A DNA stretch of 64,000 nucleotides from Entoloma clypeatum. Its lineage: Eukaryota; Basidiomycota; Agaricomycetes; Agaricales; Entolomataceae. A program made the position numbers and the translations under genes. This document shows positions 1 through 11,081 of the stretch, one piece after another (positions within the stretch are counted from its first letter, which is position 1; the number at the start of each line of letters is the position of its first letter). The stretch is taken from positions 2,914,001 through 2,978,000 of the forward strand of contig OY751492.1 in assembly GCA_963565915.1 (NCBI GenBank), in the 5' to 3' direction. The notes under the pieces were generated by a model. The model was given only the letters and a program-made list of their open reading frames with translations. It was not told the origin of the DNA and ran no database searches.

Positions 1-1029
1 ATTCAGGAAAATTTGGCTGTCGTCTTCAGTGCGCTATGCCTGGACGACAACGTACCGAGCCTACAGCCTACAACAGCAAGTCCAAGGATCGGATCACGTG
101 GGTTCGAACTGGTTCCACTACAAGTCCCTCAATAGGTCAACTTGGTCAATCAGCGAGTTCCTCAAAAGGATGACTCGGTTCGGTTCAGCAGAGCTAAGTC
201 CTCGCAAGGTACTTAGTTTGAGAGCGGTTCAGATAAGACAATTAAGCGTTAATTGCCTAGGTCAAGCTGAGGACCTCTACTCTAAAGTTACAAGTCTTAT
301 ATACATTATCCTATGGCTATAAATAAGTATATGCTGCGCAGGAGCTAAATAAGCCATTGGTTAGATAGATGTTTCAAGGGGGCTGTGGCATAGGAGTCAG
401 AGATAAGGCCTCGAGGCCGTGAGTCATAGATAACAAGTGAAAATGTATACTAAAGGGGAAATAGTCCAAGTCGATGTGAGTCATAACATTGATAGAGGGG
501 ACACATCCCAGGGTTGTCGGAGTTTAGTGAAATGGGGTTCAATAAGAATCGGGGGTCGAAGGGTCATAGGAAAGGGGTGAAAAAGTGTAACACATGCCCA
601 ACGGCGGTCCCTCACGCCCCAGGCTTCTCCTTGTATCCAACAGCCGCCCCTCATATTCAACGGCAGTCTCTCATGCTCAACAGCCTCCAGTCGTGACCCC
701 TCGTGCTCAATGGCCACCCCTCGTATTCAACGGCCATCCCTCATGCCCCAGGCCATCTCTCATATCCAACGGCCCTTCATATCTAATAGCCATCCCTCGT
801 GCCCCAGGCTGCCCCTCTTGCCTATCAGCCGCCCCTTGTATCCAACGGCCACCCCTCATATTCAACGGCAGTCCCTCATGCCCAACAGCCTCCAGTTGTG
901 ACCCCTCGTGCTCAACAGCCGTCCCTTGTATCCAATGGCCGTCCCTCAGTTTAGAAGGGGGGCAAGGAGTCCCAAGAGATGTGCCAGCTGTGAGATGGGA
1001 CTGATGCAAAGGATGGCCCCTTTAAAACT
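1..1029. repeat. Repeat unit A, copy 1 (with internal minisatellite)
   Basis: This stretch is nearly identical to 13622-14650 in the same orientation, with a constant offset of 13,621 bp. It probably continues left of the window. From about 590 to 955 it holds a degenerate minisatellite built on CCCCTCATATTCAACGGCC-like units of about 20-25 bp. Open frames there are low-complexity artefacts and are not called as genes. Its right end is interrupted at 1030 by a Copia LTR. A third, partial, inverted copy lies near 62990-63085. The origin is unknown, possibly part of an old retroelement. Confidence 0.85.
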
Positions 1030-1120
1030 GTTGAAACTTTTCCCATCACGTAGATTAGATTAGATTAGATTACATCACATGACCTTTACATATCTTCATT
1101 ACATACTTGTTTGGTTGGTA
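1030..1120 (-). mobile_element. Copia LTR fragment running into the assembly gap
   Basis: The sequence starts TGTTGAAAC and matches the reverse complement of the end of the 311 bp LTRs at 24801-25111 and 30233-30543, including the four ATTAG repeats, with a few substitutions. It is cut by the N gap, so the gap probably hides part of another Copia copy or a solo LTR. The repeat may be the reason the assembly broke here. Confidence 0.85.
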
Positions 1121-1320
1121 NNNNNNNNNNNNNNNNNNNNNNNNNNNNNNNNNNNNNNNNNNNNNNNNNNNNNNNNNNNNNNNNNNNNNNNNNNNNNNNN
1201 NNNNNNNNNNNNNNNNNNNNNNNNNNNNNNNNNNNNNNNNNNNNNNNNNNNNNNNNNNNNNNNNNNNNNNNNNNNNNNNNNNNNNNNNNNNNNNNNNNNN
1301 NNNNNNNNNNNNNNNNNNNN
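1121..1320. other. Assembly gap (200 N)
   Basis: A run of exactly 200 N, a usual placeholder for a gap of unknown length. It separates the Copia LTR fragment from the truncated arm A copy of YAE1, so the outer end of arm A cannot be seen. Confidence 0.99.
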
Positions 1321-1810
1321 GGGTATAACGGCAGGGAAAGAGGCGGCGGTGCAGGAAGGCTTTGATGCAGGCTTCGCAGATGTCGGTGTCCCGCTCGGAC
1401 GCGAGATAGGGCAGCTCAGGGGGCGAGCGTCTGCCGCGCTCGCGTTTCTCATCAAAGCAAAGGAGTCAAATCCGTTCATGCCCGAGATACTAGTGGACGA
1501 GGCGCGTGAGATCAACGCGGACCTGGGAAATGTGCGGTACTCCGATATCGAGCCCCGGGATGAGGAGGCGGAGAGGCATGCGAGGGAGCACCTGGAGGTG
1601 GAGGGCGAGGAGATGGAGCGTGTTGAAAGCGTGGAGGAGAGGCCAACGATGGAAGGGGTGGAGGATATGTTGGCGGGGTTAGGTGTGGATGAGAAGGGGA
1701 AGAAGCAGAGGCCGACGATGGAGGATGTGGGTATGTTGAAGCTGAGGTTGGAAGTATTGGTGATCAGGATTGGATTGAGTGGTTATAATCAAGAAGATGC
1801 TGTATTATGA
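1321..1810 (+). CDS. YAE1: YAE1 family protein, arm A copy truncated by the gap
   Basis: Only the second exon remains, beginning within the GITAGKEAAVQEGF segment. The first exon and the splice acceptor lie in the N gap. The spaced glycines (G-x3-G-x3-G type) match the deca-GX3 motif of Yae1/Lto1 proteins. In yeast these proteins act as an adaptor for cytosolic iron-sulfur delivery to the ribosome-recycling ATPase Rli1/ABCE1. The complete gene is the arm B copy at 40517-41208, with which this part is identical. Confidence 0.8.
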
Positions 1811-1906
1811 GGATATGTACAACCGCCCTAGTGGGCGGGTATAATGTAGACATCCGGTTTGTACAATGTATAGTCCGCGATATCTGGCTTTGAGGAATAC
1901 ATACTT

Positions 1907-3092
1907 TTATTTCCCTGGAGCGACGTAGTCTCGCGACAGATCGATCTCGCCCTTCATATGCGTATTCGTAATCCGCACTTGGCGCTGCCGTGGCGCTCCT
2001 CCGCGCTTGCCCTTCTTCTTGGTTGTTGGGGCTTTGGGGGCGGGAGCTTCGGCATTCGTGACCTGTAGGCCCTCTACCCCCGTATAATTCAGAATGGCCG
2101 GAGAAATGAGTGAAAATCAAAAGCGATGATGTACCTGACGCTAGTTGCTTCAGGAGGTCAACGTCATTCGGGACATTGAGCGAGTGCCACAGATCGTGGA
2201 ACTCTGAAGTCCAGGACATCATCAGCAATGGTCAAAATCATGATTTTCGGATAAAATCAGAGCTCGAACGCCACACATCCGAACCTCCCACGTACCCGCT
2301 TCGACTGAGGCACCACCGCTCTCCTCCGTCGGTTTGATTTCGTTCCAAAAGACCATTCGCAGTTGACCGTCTTTCAGTGTTCTTGTCACCAGCACCTCAC
2401 CCTCTTCCTCTAGCTCCTCAATAGCGGTAGGAGCTTCCTTCCAAGACTCTTTCAGGGCGCGGACAGAGATACCACTTCCTTTCCGCGTTTGTCGTTGAAT
2501 TTCGGTCAACAGAGCGGCTTTGTTGCGGAAATTGAATTCATGCTGTGACATTGGTTTAATATACAATGGGGGGTATCTGAACACAAGATTGCTCACTTTG
2601 TAAGAGTATAGATCCGTCCTTGGGTCCCAAGCGATCCGATCATGACCTTTGAACTTTTCCAACAGCACTGGGTCTGTATCTAATGATGTGTTGGTGACAA
2701 TAGCAATATCCTGCAGACGCATAGGATTCGGCGTTGACTGTAATGATGCGGGTGAGTGGCCCGCTTGTCAATGGATCTGGAGTACCCACTTTGAGATGAT
2801 TGACGGCATAGACTAGCTGCGTGTTTATGTTCGTCCCAGTACCCGTGTCGGCAGGCTGCGAGTACACGATGTCTATAGCAGTTTTATGAGATCAATTAGA
2901 GGACAAGTTTGAAGGTCGAGCTCGGATACTTGTTTTCGGGCGTTTCTTCTTCTGACCAGGCGGCTGCGCGGCCGACGGCTCTGGCGTCGAAGTCGGGGCT
3001 TCGAGCGCAGGCGGCTGCGAATGCCACGAGGTGTAGTCCTGCCGCTTGAGCACGGATTTGAACGCAGCAGCGTCCTTGGTGAGCAGCGACAT
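1907..3092 (-). CDS. TFA2: Transcription factor IIE subunit beta, arm A copy
   Basis: TFIIE-beta works with TFIIE-alpha to recruit and stimulate TFIIH at RNA polymerase II promoters in the nucleus. Five exons are readable: the start exon with MSLLTKDAAAFKSV, a short exon ending YAVNHLK, an exon with the RLQDIAIVTNTSLDTDP winged-helix segment, an exon with FNFRNKAALLTEIQRQTR and VRALKESWKEAP, and a last exon with VPNDVDLLKQLAS and the basic tail ending RDYVAPGK. Introns are about 50-60 bp with GT-AG ends. The start codon lies 45 bp from that of the divergent gene at 3138. Identical to the arm B copy at 39235-40420. Confidence 0.88.
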
Positions 3093-3137
3093 GGTGGACT
3101 CGGTCGATGAGCGTCACTGCCGTGACAGTCACATTCT
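3093..3137. promoter_or_regulatory. 45 bp divergent spacer between two start codons
   Basis: The start codon of TFA2 (minus) and that of the proline-rich gene (plus) are separated by only 45 bp. Transcription start sites must therefore lie in this spacer or inside the opposite gene. No TATA-like sequence is visible. Confidence 0.55.
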
Positions 3138-4610
3138 ATGGATGAGCGTGCCCCGAAACGACGACGGGGGGTCGCCGTCCCCAGCGCGGACCCCTGCTTC
3201 GACACCCGCAAACCCGCAGAGGGGCCGAAGATCAGCAGGGTCCCGATATCAGGGCTTGTGCCAGAGTTCTGGTCAGCGCCAGCGCAGAAACCGAAGTCTG
3301 GTCTTGCTACAAAGCCCATATCCAATATCAGGCAGGGTCCACCAGTGCTACCGCCCTCCAAGACCGTCACGCCCAATGTCCCGCCGACGCTCACACTCCT
3401 TCAGGAGGCGGACGAAAAGTCAAAGCAGAGTGCTACCGAGAAAGTACCCTTGACTGTCAAACACAGTGGGCCGACCTTCAGATTTCCCCCTCAGAAGGAT
3501 CTCGGAAAGCCCAAGTCTAAACTTTCTGCATTTCCCCCTCTTCGGCCCCCCGATATCCCTGCACCCCCAAGGGTGGGCCTGCGCTTGCACCCTCTTCCCC
3601 AGCCAGACTTCGCCTCTGCCAAGCCCAATGCTAGCTCTTTCAAGACGCTTCCGCCTCCGCTGCCTCTCCCTATGTCAGAACCGGCCTCGGATAAATCTAT
3701 GCGCACCATATCGACAACTGAAATTGCCCTCGCTACTGATCTTTTTACGGAAAGCGGCACTGCCGAGCTGGCGCATATCTTTTTGCACGACCAGCACCCA
3801 GATTTAGTCAACCGCCAAAACGACGATCCATTCACTGGTAACATTGGCCTTAGTCCGCGAAAACCCAAATCCGGAAAAGAACCCCGGTTCCTTCGGTGAG
3901 TGCCCAAAATTATTCATCTCTTGTGCAAATAACGACACTTCTTCAGCAACGGCCTTGCTCAACGCGCTTCGGAACTAAAGAAACGCACGCACACCGATCT
4001 CGTTCTCTGGCAAAAAGAGACTGAAGACAAGTTCGCATCAACATCATCTTCCTCTGCCTCCTCCCATCGCACCATGGTACCCGACCTCCGTCTGCGCATC
4101 ATCAAAATCCTCGACCTACCCGCAGGCGCAAAGCCTTCCTCTCCTCGCAAGCCCAAACTGTCATCATCTTCAGCCGTCGCCTTTTCCCCGGGACTCGCAA
4201 TATGCCGCATCATCCGCCCTCTCTCTTCTTCTTCCTCCTCAACAACCCTCAAACACATAACGCCGAAATCGATACAAGACAACGACCACTTCGTCCTCCT
4301 CTCCTTCCCATGTGTCGCGCCTCCTCCGCATGGACGTGGCTCCATAACACGCCTACACGCGTCCAATCCTGAAGACTTTGTTGTTGGTAGAGAGGTCTAT
4401 GTTTGGGAGCCTTGGTATGAGGTTCTGTTATATCCTGGAACAGAGAAGCAGCAGAGACAGGAAGACGCAGAGCACTTGGGGAAACTCGAACCGGCACCAT
4501 TCCCCCTTCTTCCATCTACATTTCCTCGTCCCCTTGAGCCAGGTGACGATGAATTGCGTCCTGTGGGCGAGGTGGCTTTGCTCTGCTCTCGGTTTGTAGT
4601 CATGCCATAA
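3138..4610 (+). CDS. Unrecognised proline/serine-rich protein, arm A copy
   Basis: Two exons (3138-3895 and 3947-4610) are joined by a 51 bp GT-AG intron; the join keeps the frame (FLR then NGLAQRASELKKR). The protein is about 473 residues. It begins with a basic stretch (APKRRRG) that could be a nuclear localisation signal. The first half is rich in proline and serine. A more conserved-looking segment follows (TTEIALATDLFTESGTAEL, then LFLHD-like and AQRASELKKRTHTDLVLWQ). The C-terminal half contains DNDHFVLLSFPC and VYVWEPWYEVLLY. I do not recognise the family. Being head-to-head with TFA2 suggests co-regulation only by proximity. The same gene is in arm B at 37717-39189. Confidence 0.75.
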
Positions 4611-4793
4611 TTGTGTACTACACCGCTCGTTTTGAAATAATACCATTGTGCTTTAGTTATCGGAATCTTATGGCGTGTCACATACAAGCCTCCATAATAC
4701 ATATGGCTCTAAACCCTGTAGAAATCGAAGATAACAGGGAGAGAGAAGGGACAGCCTGCATGTGCAAACGCAGCGTTGTAGATCCAGACAACG

Positions 4794-5753
4794 TCAGAAT
4801 ATACTGGACAACACTGTATCCATCTGTCCGTCCGTGTTCTTTTTCTTGCGAACCTCATCTCCTTCCTCTGCTGCTGGCCTCTTTCTTCTTGTCGGCTCCT
4901 TGTTGACAGGCATGAACCCGAACTCTTCCCCCTTTTCCCGCTTCTTCTCTGCACGTTTTTCCAACACGCGCGCAAGCTCCACGTTCTTCAGATACTCGTT
5001 CTGTTCCGCCCGAGATTGTGAGAGTTCAATGCGGAGCTTAGCTGCGTGAATGGCCGCTTCATGTGCTAAGAGGTAGAATGAATCAATAACATTGTTCAAT
5101 AAAACAGATATTGCACCCACCCACTTGCTCAGTGAGCATGTTCCATTTGAATCTGGGCAGATACTTCATCGTCCAGACATCGTCTCTCCATCTCGTTCCC
5201 TTCTTCCCCCCAATAGGTTGCGCATTCAACATCTCCGCAACACTCCGTGCGACCTTTTTGTCCTTGAACTCGACCCACCCCTCGGTGTAATGCGCCTTCT
5301 TCGTAGACGTATACTTCCGCCTCAGATACGCTCTCTTTGCATCTGGAAAGAAAAAGAAAAGAGGTGTCAATTATACGAGGGATGAGTCAGTACAACAGAA
5401 AAACGCTCACCTTCCTGCTGCAAATACACCCTTCCGATCTCCCCATACACACTCATCAAATGCCGCACCTTGGCGGGGCGCATCCCAGGCGGAATACGCG
5501 AGATGTAGATCACTCCCGCGCGGTCCTGCGCCGCCTGGAACGCAGCGAGCGCCTCGCGCGTCAAGGGTTTCACCACCTTTTCTGAGGGCCCTGAAACCCC
5601 TTCGGGGTCCATGCCATCTGTGAGGTCGCCTCCTTCTTCACCCTCAGGGTCTGTGCTTGAGTCTTCTTCTAGGTCAGCTGTGTTATCGTGGTGATGGGTT
5701 GAGGCATCGCTGAGGCTGGAGGGTCCATCTTCTGAGAGAGATTTTGTCGTCAT
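4794..5753 (-). CDS. ESF2: Pre-rRNA processing RNA-binding protein ESF2/ABT1, arm A copy
   Basis: ESF2 is a nucleolar RRM protein of the small-subunit processome. Three exons can be read. The first has an acidic serine-rich N-terminus, then [20 protein letters not shown], the first strand and helix of the RRM. The second has [19 protein letters not shown] and the family hallmark [19 protein letters not shown]. The third has [24 protein letters not shown] and a lysine-rich tail. Joins [17 protein letters not shown] and [15 protein letters not shown] keep the frame. The gene convergently faces the gene at 3138. Identical to the arm B copy at 36574-37533. Confidence 0.9.
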
Positions 5754-5979
5754 TACTTATGGCTGTGTTAAAAATCAAATTGCGCGACTTCATAACTAAC
5801 CAAAAGTGTCCCCCGAAGTTGTACGAGATTCAGCCATATGTTGATATCGCACGGGCACCTGCTACTTATATCTTGAAGTCCTATCATTCAGATCCTCCTT
5901 ATTGAATCGAAACATGTTCTGTACTTGTACGCAGTAAGTACTAGCATTTCGCGAGAGTAAAGCCGTGTGATTGGGCCAT

Positions 5980-8579
5980 TCAAAGTGTGCCAAATGCGAC
6001 CTTGCCGTCAACCACAGTCGCGCTGACCTTCGTCTGCAAAATCTCCGAAAACGGGATGGTCATAATATCGCGATCAAGCACCACGAAATCCGCCTTCTTT
6101 CCGGGCGTCAGCGACCCCAGAATTTCTTCCGCAAATGACGCATACGCAGGATCTAGCGTCATGCCCTTCAAGGCTTGTGCGCGCGTAAGACGCTGTTCCG
6201 GAAACCTAAGAGTATGAACAATGGTGAAAAAAGGTTTACCGGAACTGTCGGAGTGGTGTCGTCGTGATTCGTACTCACCATCCCCCAGGTCCATGTGGCG
6301 AAGATCCGTCAGCCCGTAGACGCGAAACAGCAGCATAGAATCCGAAAAGGGGGTTTACGGATTCGACCGGAAAGTCAGAGCCAAGTGGCAAAACGTGATG
6401 TGGAGATAGACTGTAAGGAATTTAGAGGTCGAAAAGTGGCGTGGATAATGTGGCGAATGTACCTGAGCAAGGTTTGGTATGCATATGCGCCTTTGATCCT
6501 TTCAGCTCCCTAATAAGCAAGAATAGACGGGTCAAATTTGGTCCATGATTTAAGACTGGAAATACCGACCAAACGACTTTCCGCATACGACATGTCAGAA
6601 GTTCTGTAAGCCAGAAGGCAGTGTTTAGGTTATCATCGCGAAAGCATGAGAACACATCTTACGCATGCGTCGGCTGTACACTAGCGATGACTATCGAGAA
6701 TAACCATCACGATACTGAAACACTCTGTTGAGTTGCAAAAAAAAAACGTACCAGCCAATCTCCCAATCCTCTCAAGATCTTCCAAAGAGAAAATTTGCGC
6801 ATGCTCAATGCGAGGTCTCCATTCAGATACATTTGCCCCGTCTTGTAGAATCCGTTCATAGATGTCGAGCATATCTCTGCTGGCGCGGTCTCCTATGCAA
6901 TGTACCCCCTAGATAACGATCGTGAACGAGAGCACGCTCTAAGGAACGTGACGTACCACCTGGAAACCATCCTTCCAAAATTGATGGGTTAAATTGAACA
7001 GCAGTTCGGTAGGTGTTAAGAGGAGGCCGCGAGTTTCTGGTTTGTCAGAGTACGGCTCCAGGAGTGCTGCACCCCAGGACCCTAACGCACCTGATGTATT
7101 GAGAAAACAGATGTCATTGTTATGCGGAAAACGGTGCAAGTAGAACACACCGTCAGCATACAGCTTCACGCTCCTGATAGTAAGGCGACTGTGTTCCCCA
7201 TAATTTTCCAGGCGGGGAATTTGGGATCCCCAGTATTCAGTAGAGGGGACATTCCCCATGACATAAAGACGAATCTGGAGCAAACCACGATAAGCCAGGC
7301 GAGTAGAAATGACATATCACTGACCGGTAATTCACCCAATTCAGCCTTCCTAAAAATTTACAAGGTGTCAGTGAATCATATAATGTTAGGAATAGTGTCA
7401 AGGACTTTTTGAAAGTAGATATATGATCAAGCCGAGCGTCCGCATCATGTATGGAAGTGAGGCCATGCGAAAGCGCCTCCTTCAACGTGGTATCAAAAAA
7501 GTTGGACAGGCGGTCTTCTGTCCAAGGAGGAGTTGGAATTAAATTGATTGCATTATCTATGAATATTCCTACCGAAACGTTGTCAACAACGTGGAAACAA
7601 AACGCCCATGAGCGGAGGATACATACCCGTTGGTCGACCGTTCTCATCGCGGAGAATGTGGCCTCCTTCCACTTCGTCAGGAAGCTCCCCCATTATTTCG
7701 AGGACTCGCCGGGATACCCATTTTGCGTGACCGTCTACACGGGTGAGAGAGATTGGTCGATTTCGTAGAATAGGATCCATGTCAAGATCATCCTGTTTTT
7801 GTCCCGATGTTCATTACCACGAAATGAAAGCGAGCAAGCGGTACGTACAAAAGTCGGGAACTGGGATTCTAGCCATTTGGTTTGGTCCCATCCCCATCCT
7901 TCGATCCACTGCGCATGGTCATCAATGATATCTGGGTGGCTGACAATATAGTCCTTGACGCGCTGGACGACGTCTGAAAGTCGTCCGAGTAGTAAGTATG
8001 AGTTTGGAACGAATTTGAAATTGGCTCACCTTCAATAGAAGTAGTCGCAGACAGAGGAAGCTGCATCATAAACCCGTTTTCCATAATGTGAGCATGTGCA
8101 TCTGTTGAAGGCACCCTGAGCAGACTTCGTGGCGGGTCAAAAGCTAAAGCTACCTGCAAGACCGGGGACAACAACGGAACGGGAACCGATCCGGTAGACG
8201 TTCTTGCGGTGCACAGCTCTCAGCAACCATGATGGAATAAATTGGGATTTAGATGATACTCGGCGATCCTCAATGTCATCTACGAAGCGCGTCAGTAGCT
8301 TAGCGGTGACAGCAGGTGCCAATACATACGAAAAGACCCGGTGTCCATTATAGTCGAGCCCTTCACGAACATGCATTCCACCCGCGGCTTCGATTCGTCC
8401 ACAGTGTATATATTGTTTGATTGAGAGCAGACAGTACATCCCGGGTTGCTCAGTCGGTCATAGGCATTGAAAAGCTGGCTGGATTCTCGATAAAGCAAGA
8501 GGGAGGCAGCAACGACACCGATTTTCCGCCATGTTCGCGAAGACGTCGTTTTGATTGGTGCAGCGCGTTTCTCAGCCAT
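5980..8579 (-). CDS. Membrane-anchored amidohydrolase family 3 (YtcJ-like), arm A copy
   Basis: A multi-exon metal-dependent hydrolase of the Amidohydro_3 type. The N-terminus has one predicted signal anchor (WRKIGVVAASLLLY), so the enzyme is probably extracytoplasmic or in the endomembrane system. The metal-binding HxH is in DAHAHIMENG. Later come VDGHAKWVS, GLTSIHDADARL, SVKLYADG, RIEHAQIFS and GSDFPVESVNP with the last metal-ligand aspartate. The C-terminus GSLTPGKKADFVVLDRD is typical of the family. The substrate cannot be told. About nine exons; boundaries are only partly resolved. The start codon lies inside the target duplication of the MITE at 8583-9009. Identical to the arm B copy. 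Confidence 0.85.
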
Positions 8580-8582
8580 TTC

Positions 8583-9009
8583 TAGGGTTGCGGAAATAAC
8601 TCGGCTGAGGTTCCTTACCAGTAAATTACCACCGGTCGGTCGGGACCTAGATATTTACCGAGTAGTTTACTGGTAAATTACTCAGTCACGTGCCAAGAAT
8701 GTGACTTTTTTCCATTCTAAATTTTTTGCCATGAGGCTGCTGCGCCTGCAAAACAGACATATAGAATGTGTATGTGCATTGGTAATGGTATGCCAATCTA
8801 TTTTTGAGGTAGACTCATTTCTATTTATAAAACTTTCGAGAGAGAGAAAGTTTTCAGGGAGCCTATCATTATATGGTCATACTTGCTGCACGTGACTTGA
8901 GTAATTTACCTGCTGAAAAGTGGGCCTTGGTAAATTACCAGTAAATTACCGGTAAATTACTTGTAAATAACTAAATCGGTAAATAACTAGAGTTATTTCC
9001 GCAACCCTA
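8583..9009. mobile_element. 427 bp hAT-like MITE at the amidohydrolase start codon, arm A copy
   Basis: Terminal inverted repeats TAGGGTTGCGGAAATAACT are perfect at both ends. The element is flanked by the 8 bp direct repeat GCCATTTC (8575-8582 and 9010-9017), as expected for hAT-type transposition. The interior is AT-rich with repeated GGTAAATTACC-like palindromes near both ends and no coding capacity. The left target duplication contains the ATG of the amidohydrolase gene (8577-8579). The element fills almost the whole divergent promoter between that gene and TMA22. It is present in both arms, so it predates the duplication. Confidence 0.92.
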
Positions 9010-9061
9010 GCCATTTCCAACAAAATTTGTGTCACGTGGGGGACGATCTCTTCTACACCCC

Positions 9062-9880
9062 ATGCCCAAGAAGAACGCGACACCAGCAAAGCCCGATCCT
9101 CCCCCCGCAGCCCAAGAGCCGGAGGGACCACCACCGCCAGACCCAGTGCCCCCGGTCCAAGTTCTCTACTGTGCAGGTTTATAGGAATAATCTGACGACC
9201 ATCGTTTCACCCATTGACTGAATCTCGCATCCGCTATCTAGTCTGCTCATTCCCACCCGAATACTGCGAATTCGGATCACATTTGACTCGATGTAAGGAA
9301 TGGCTCAAGGAGACCCATTCCGACCTGTACGAGAGGTATTATTCTGAAAGTATGTGGACGATCATGTCTAATCTTCCTCTCTGATTGGTCGAATACAATA
9401 TAGATGCCCTCGTTTCGAAGGTAGGAACGCTGAGCTTGGAAGCGCAGGCAAAATTAGAGAAGGATACGGCAAAGAAGGAGGCTAAAGCAGAGGCGAAGGC
9501 CGATGCTGAGTTGAAGAAGAAGATGGCATCCCAGGTGCGCCTCCTCCTTCATCATATCCTGCAATTTGTATATCGCTGAGCTCCAAATGTAGGTGACCAT
9601 AAAACGGATAGAGAGGAACAAGCGAAAGCATGTCACTTCCATCTATGGACTCGATGCATTCGGTGTGGATCTGAAGAAAGCGTCCAAACAGTTTGCAGCG
9701 AAATTTGCCACTGGTTCATCTGTCACAAAAAATGCTCAAGGACAGGAGGAGATTGTTGTGCAGGGAGATGTCAGCGACGAGATCCTAGAGATGATTGAAG
9801 GTGAGGTTGGGGTATTGAAGGGTATACCTGCAGATAACGTGGAGATTGTGGAGGAGAAGAAGAAGAAAGGCGCAGATTGA
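9062..9880 (+). CDS. TMA22: TMA22/density-regulated protein (SUI1 domain), arm A copy
   Basis: TMA22 (DENR family) works with Tma20/MCT-1 in recycling 40S subunits and in re-initiation. The first exon MPKKNATPAKPDP...QVLYCA is followed by CSFPPEYCEFGSHLTRCKEW, a Cys-containing DENR N-terminal motif. Then come an alanine/lysine-rich linker and the SUI1 domain starting VTIKRIERNKRKHVTSIYGL and ending near KGIPADNVEIVEEKKKKGAD. Four exons with short GT-AG introns keep the frame. The start is the first ATG after the MITE, 44 bp from its 8 bp duplication. Identical to the arm B copy at 32447-33265. Confidence 0.92.
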
Positions 9881-9974
9881 ATTGTGCAAGTCATTCAGTG
9901 GTGTCACGATCAATTGGTATAAATTGCGATTTGAAACCATAAGACGAGGGAGCACGGAACGAGAGAGATGGTGA

Positions 9975-10975
9975 GGACCACCATAAGCAGGAAATGCCGA
10001 TCGTTGGTGAAATCGAAGAGATGGAATTTTTACGAACACATTCGAAACAGGGATGACTGGGCGTAAGCAAGCATCTCCTTCCTCCACTTCTCATATTCCA
10101 TGCAAATCCCAAATTTTCCCCAGGTATTTCGTTGCGGTGTGGCCCTCGGCAAAAGCCCCTTAACATTCAATGAAGCCAGTTCTGTCTGTATCTACATCGA
10201 TGAAGTATCAGGAAGCAAAGACTGCCCCGGCCTCGGCGAAACTTTCGGGGCGAAGAAGGCGAAGGCCAAGCTACGTGCGCAAGCTCGCAACCGTGGACAT
10301 CGCTGCCATGGAGGCTATCATGGTCCACTTAGCAAGGGATTGACAAAGGTCGGATCGTTGACAAAAGGTGCATATTATACCCTTTGTATAACTCCCAAGG
10401 GCGAGTGGAAGGCTTTGTCAGTCAATCCACTTATTATTGACCTACAAATCGCCGGGATTGATTCCATTTACACCTCAGCCGAAATTTGTCGAAGAGCAAG
10501 GAGACTTTGTATGCCAGTACCTTGCGCTCTCTGGAACGCTTTCTGATCTACCGTCATTTACCAGGAACGTGTTCTATACGTTGCTGTGATGTTTGCATTC
10601 CATAAAACATCACAGTTCAACAAGGGGGGTATTGAACGAGATCATCACCTCGCTCAAAAAAATGCCTGGCGTGCCTCCAGTTGCCACCGACAGCTCGCTC
10701 ACAAGGTTTTGAATCCCGGGGTTCCACGACGTATAGTATTTATTGTACTGAGAGGTCCATCCAGTCATGTCCCGACGTCAGGGAACTATAAACCTTCTAT
10801 CCCATATGATTGTTCTCTGTCCGAGGGCAGACGGTTTGGCCACAGTTTCGAGCGTTCTTGCACGCGATCTCAGCATGGCTTTTCAAAGGCTTCAAGCTAT
10901 GCAACTGTCGTTTACCCTCATCGCTCAAAGGTTTTGGAACAAATCAGGGATAAGGTCTGCCTGAGTGTCTCATGA
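9975..10975 (+). other. Possible small multi-exon gene or decayed coding stretch, arm A copy
   Basis: No family is recognised. A start at 9975 reads MVRTTISRKCRSLVKSKRW and can be spliced over a GTAAGC...CCCCAG intron into YFVAVWPSAKAP and a stop. Further right one frame gives coding-looking fragments such as VRKLATVDIAAMEAIMVHLA, VCQYLALSGTLSDLPSFTR, LNEIITSLKKMPGVPPVATD and SVLARDLSMAFQRLQAMQL. They are separated by stop codons that could be introns or decay. The last part, from about 10920, is shared with a dispersed repeat at 20034-20146 (inverted), which favours an old transposon remnant for that end. Confidence 0.35.
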
Positions 10976-11060
10976 GGTCTTGAGATCTCGACTCGACCCG
11001 ACTCGACCAGAAGATTTTAGCGGTCTTCTGCTTACCGCCAACGGTTGTGTTGGATGTTGG
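10917..11060. repeat. Dispersed repeat shared with the LINE 5' flank, arm A copy
   Basis: The segment around CTCATGAGGTCTTGAGATC and GACTCGACCCGACTCGACC matches 20034-20146 in inverted orientation at roughly 85-90 percent by eye, and the arm B copy at 31267-31410 exactly. It may be part of the same retroelement family as the LINE at 20427-23836. Confidence 0.6.
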
Positions 11061-11081
11061 ACGGGAGCCCTAGACGTAGTA

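Noticed and set aside
100..121. GGGTTCGAACTGG resembling a tRNA T-arm (also at 13721 and, weakly, 61805)
   Set aside because: No matching A box or acceptor stem at the right distance; part of repeat unit A or of the MITE.
594..1009. Proline/serine-rich open frames on both strands
   Set aside because: They arise from a minisatellite and change between the two copies of the repeat.
2873..3453. Overlapping frames of 135-173 residues around the TFA2 start
   Set aside because: Shadows of TFA2 exon 1 and of the proline-rich gene.
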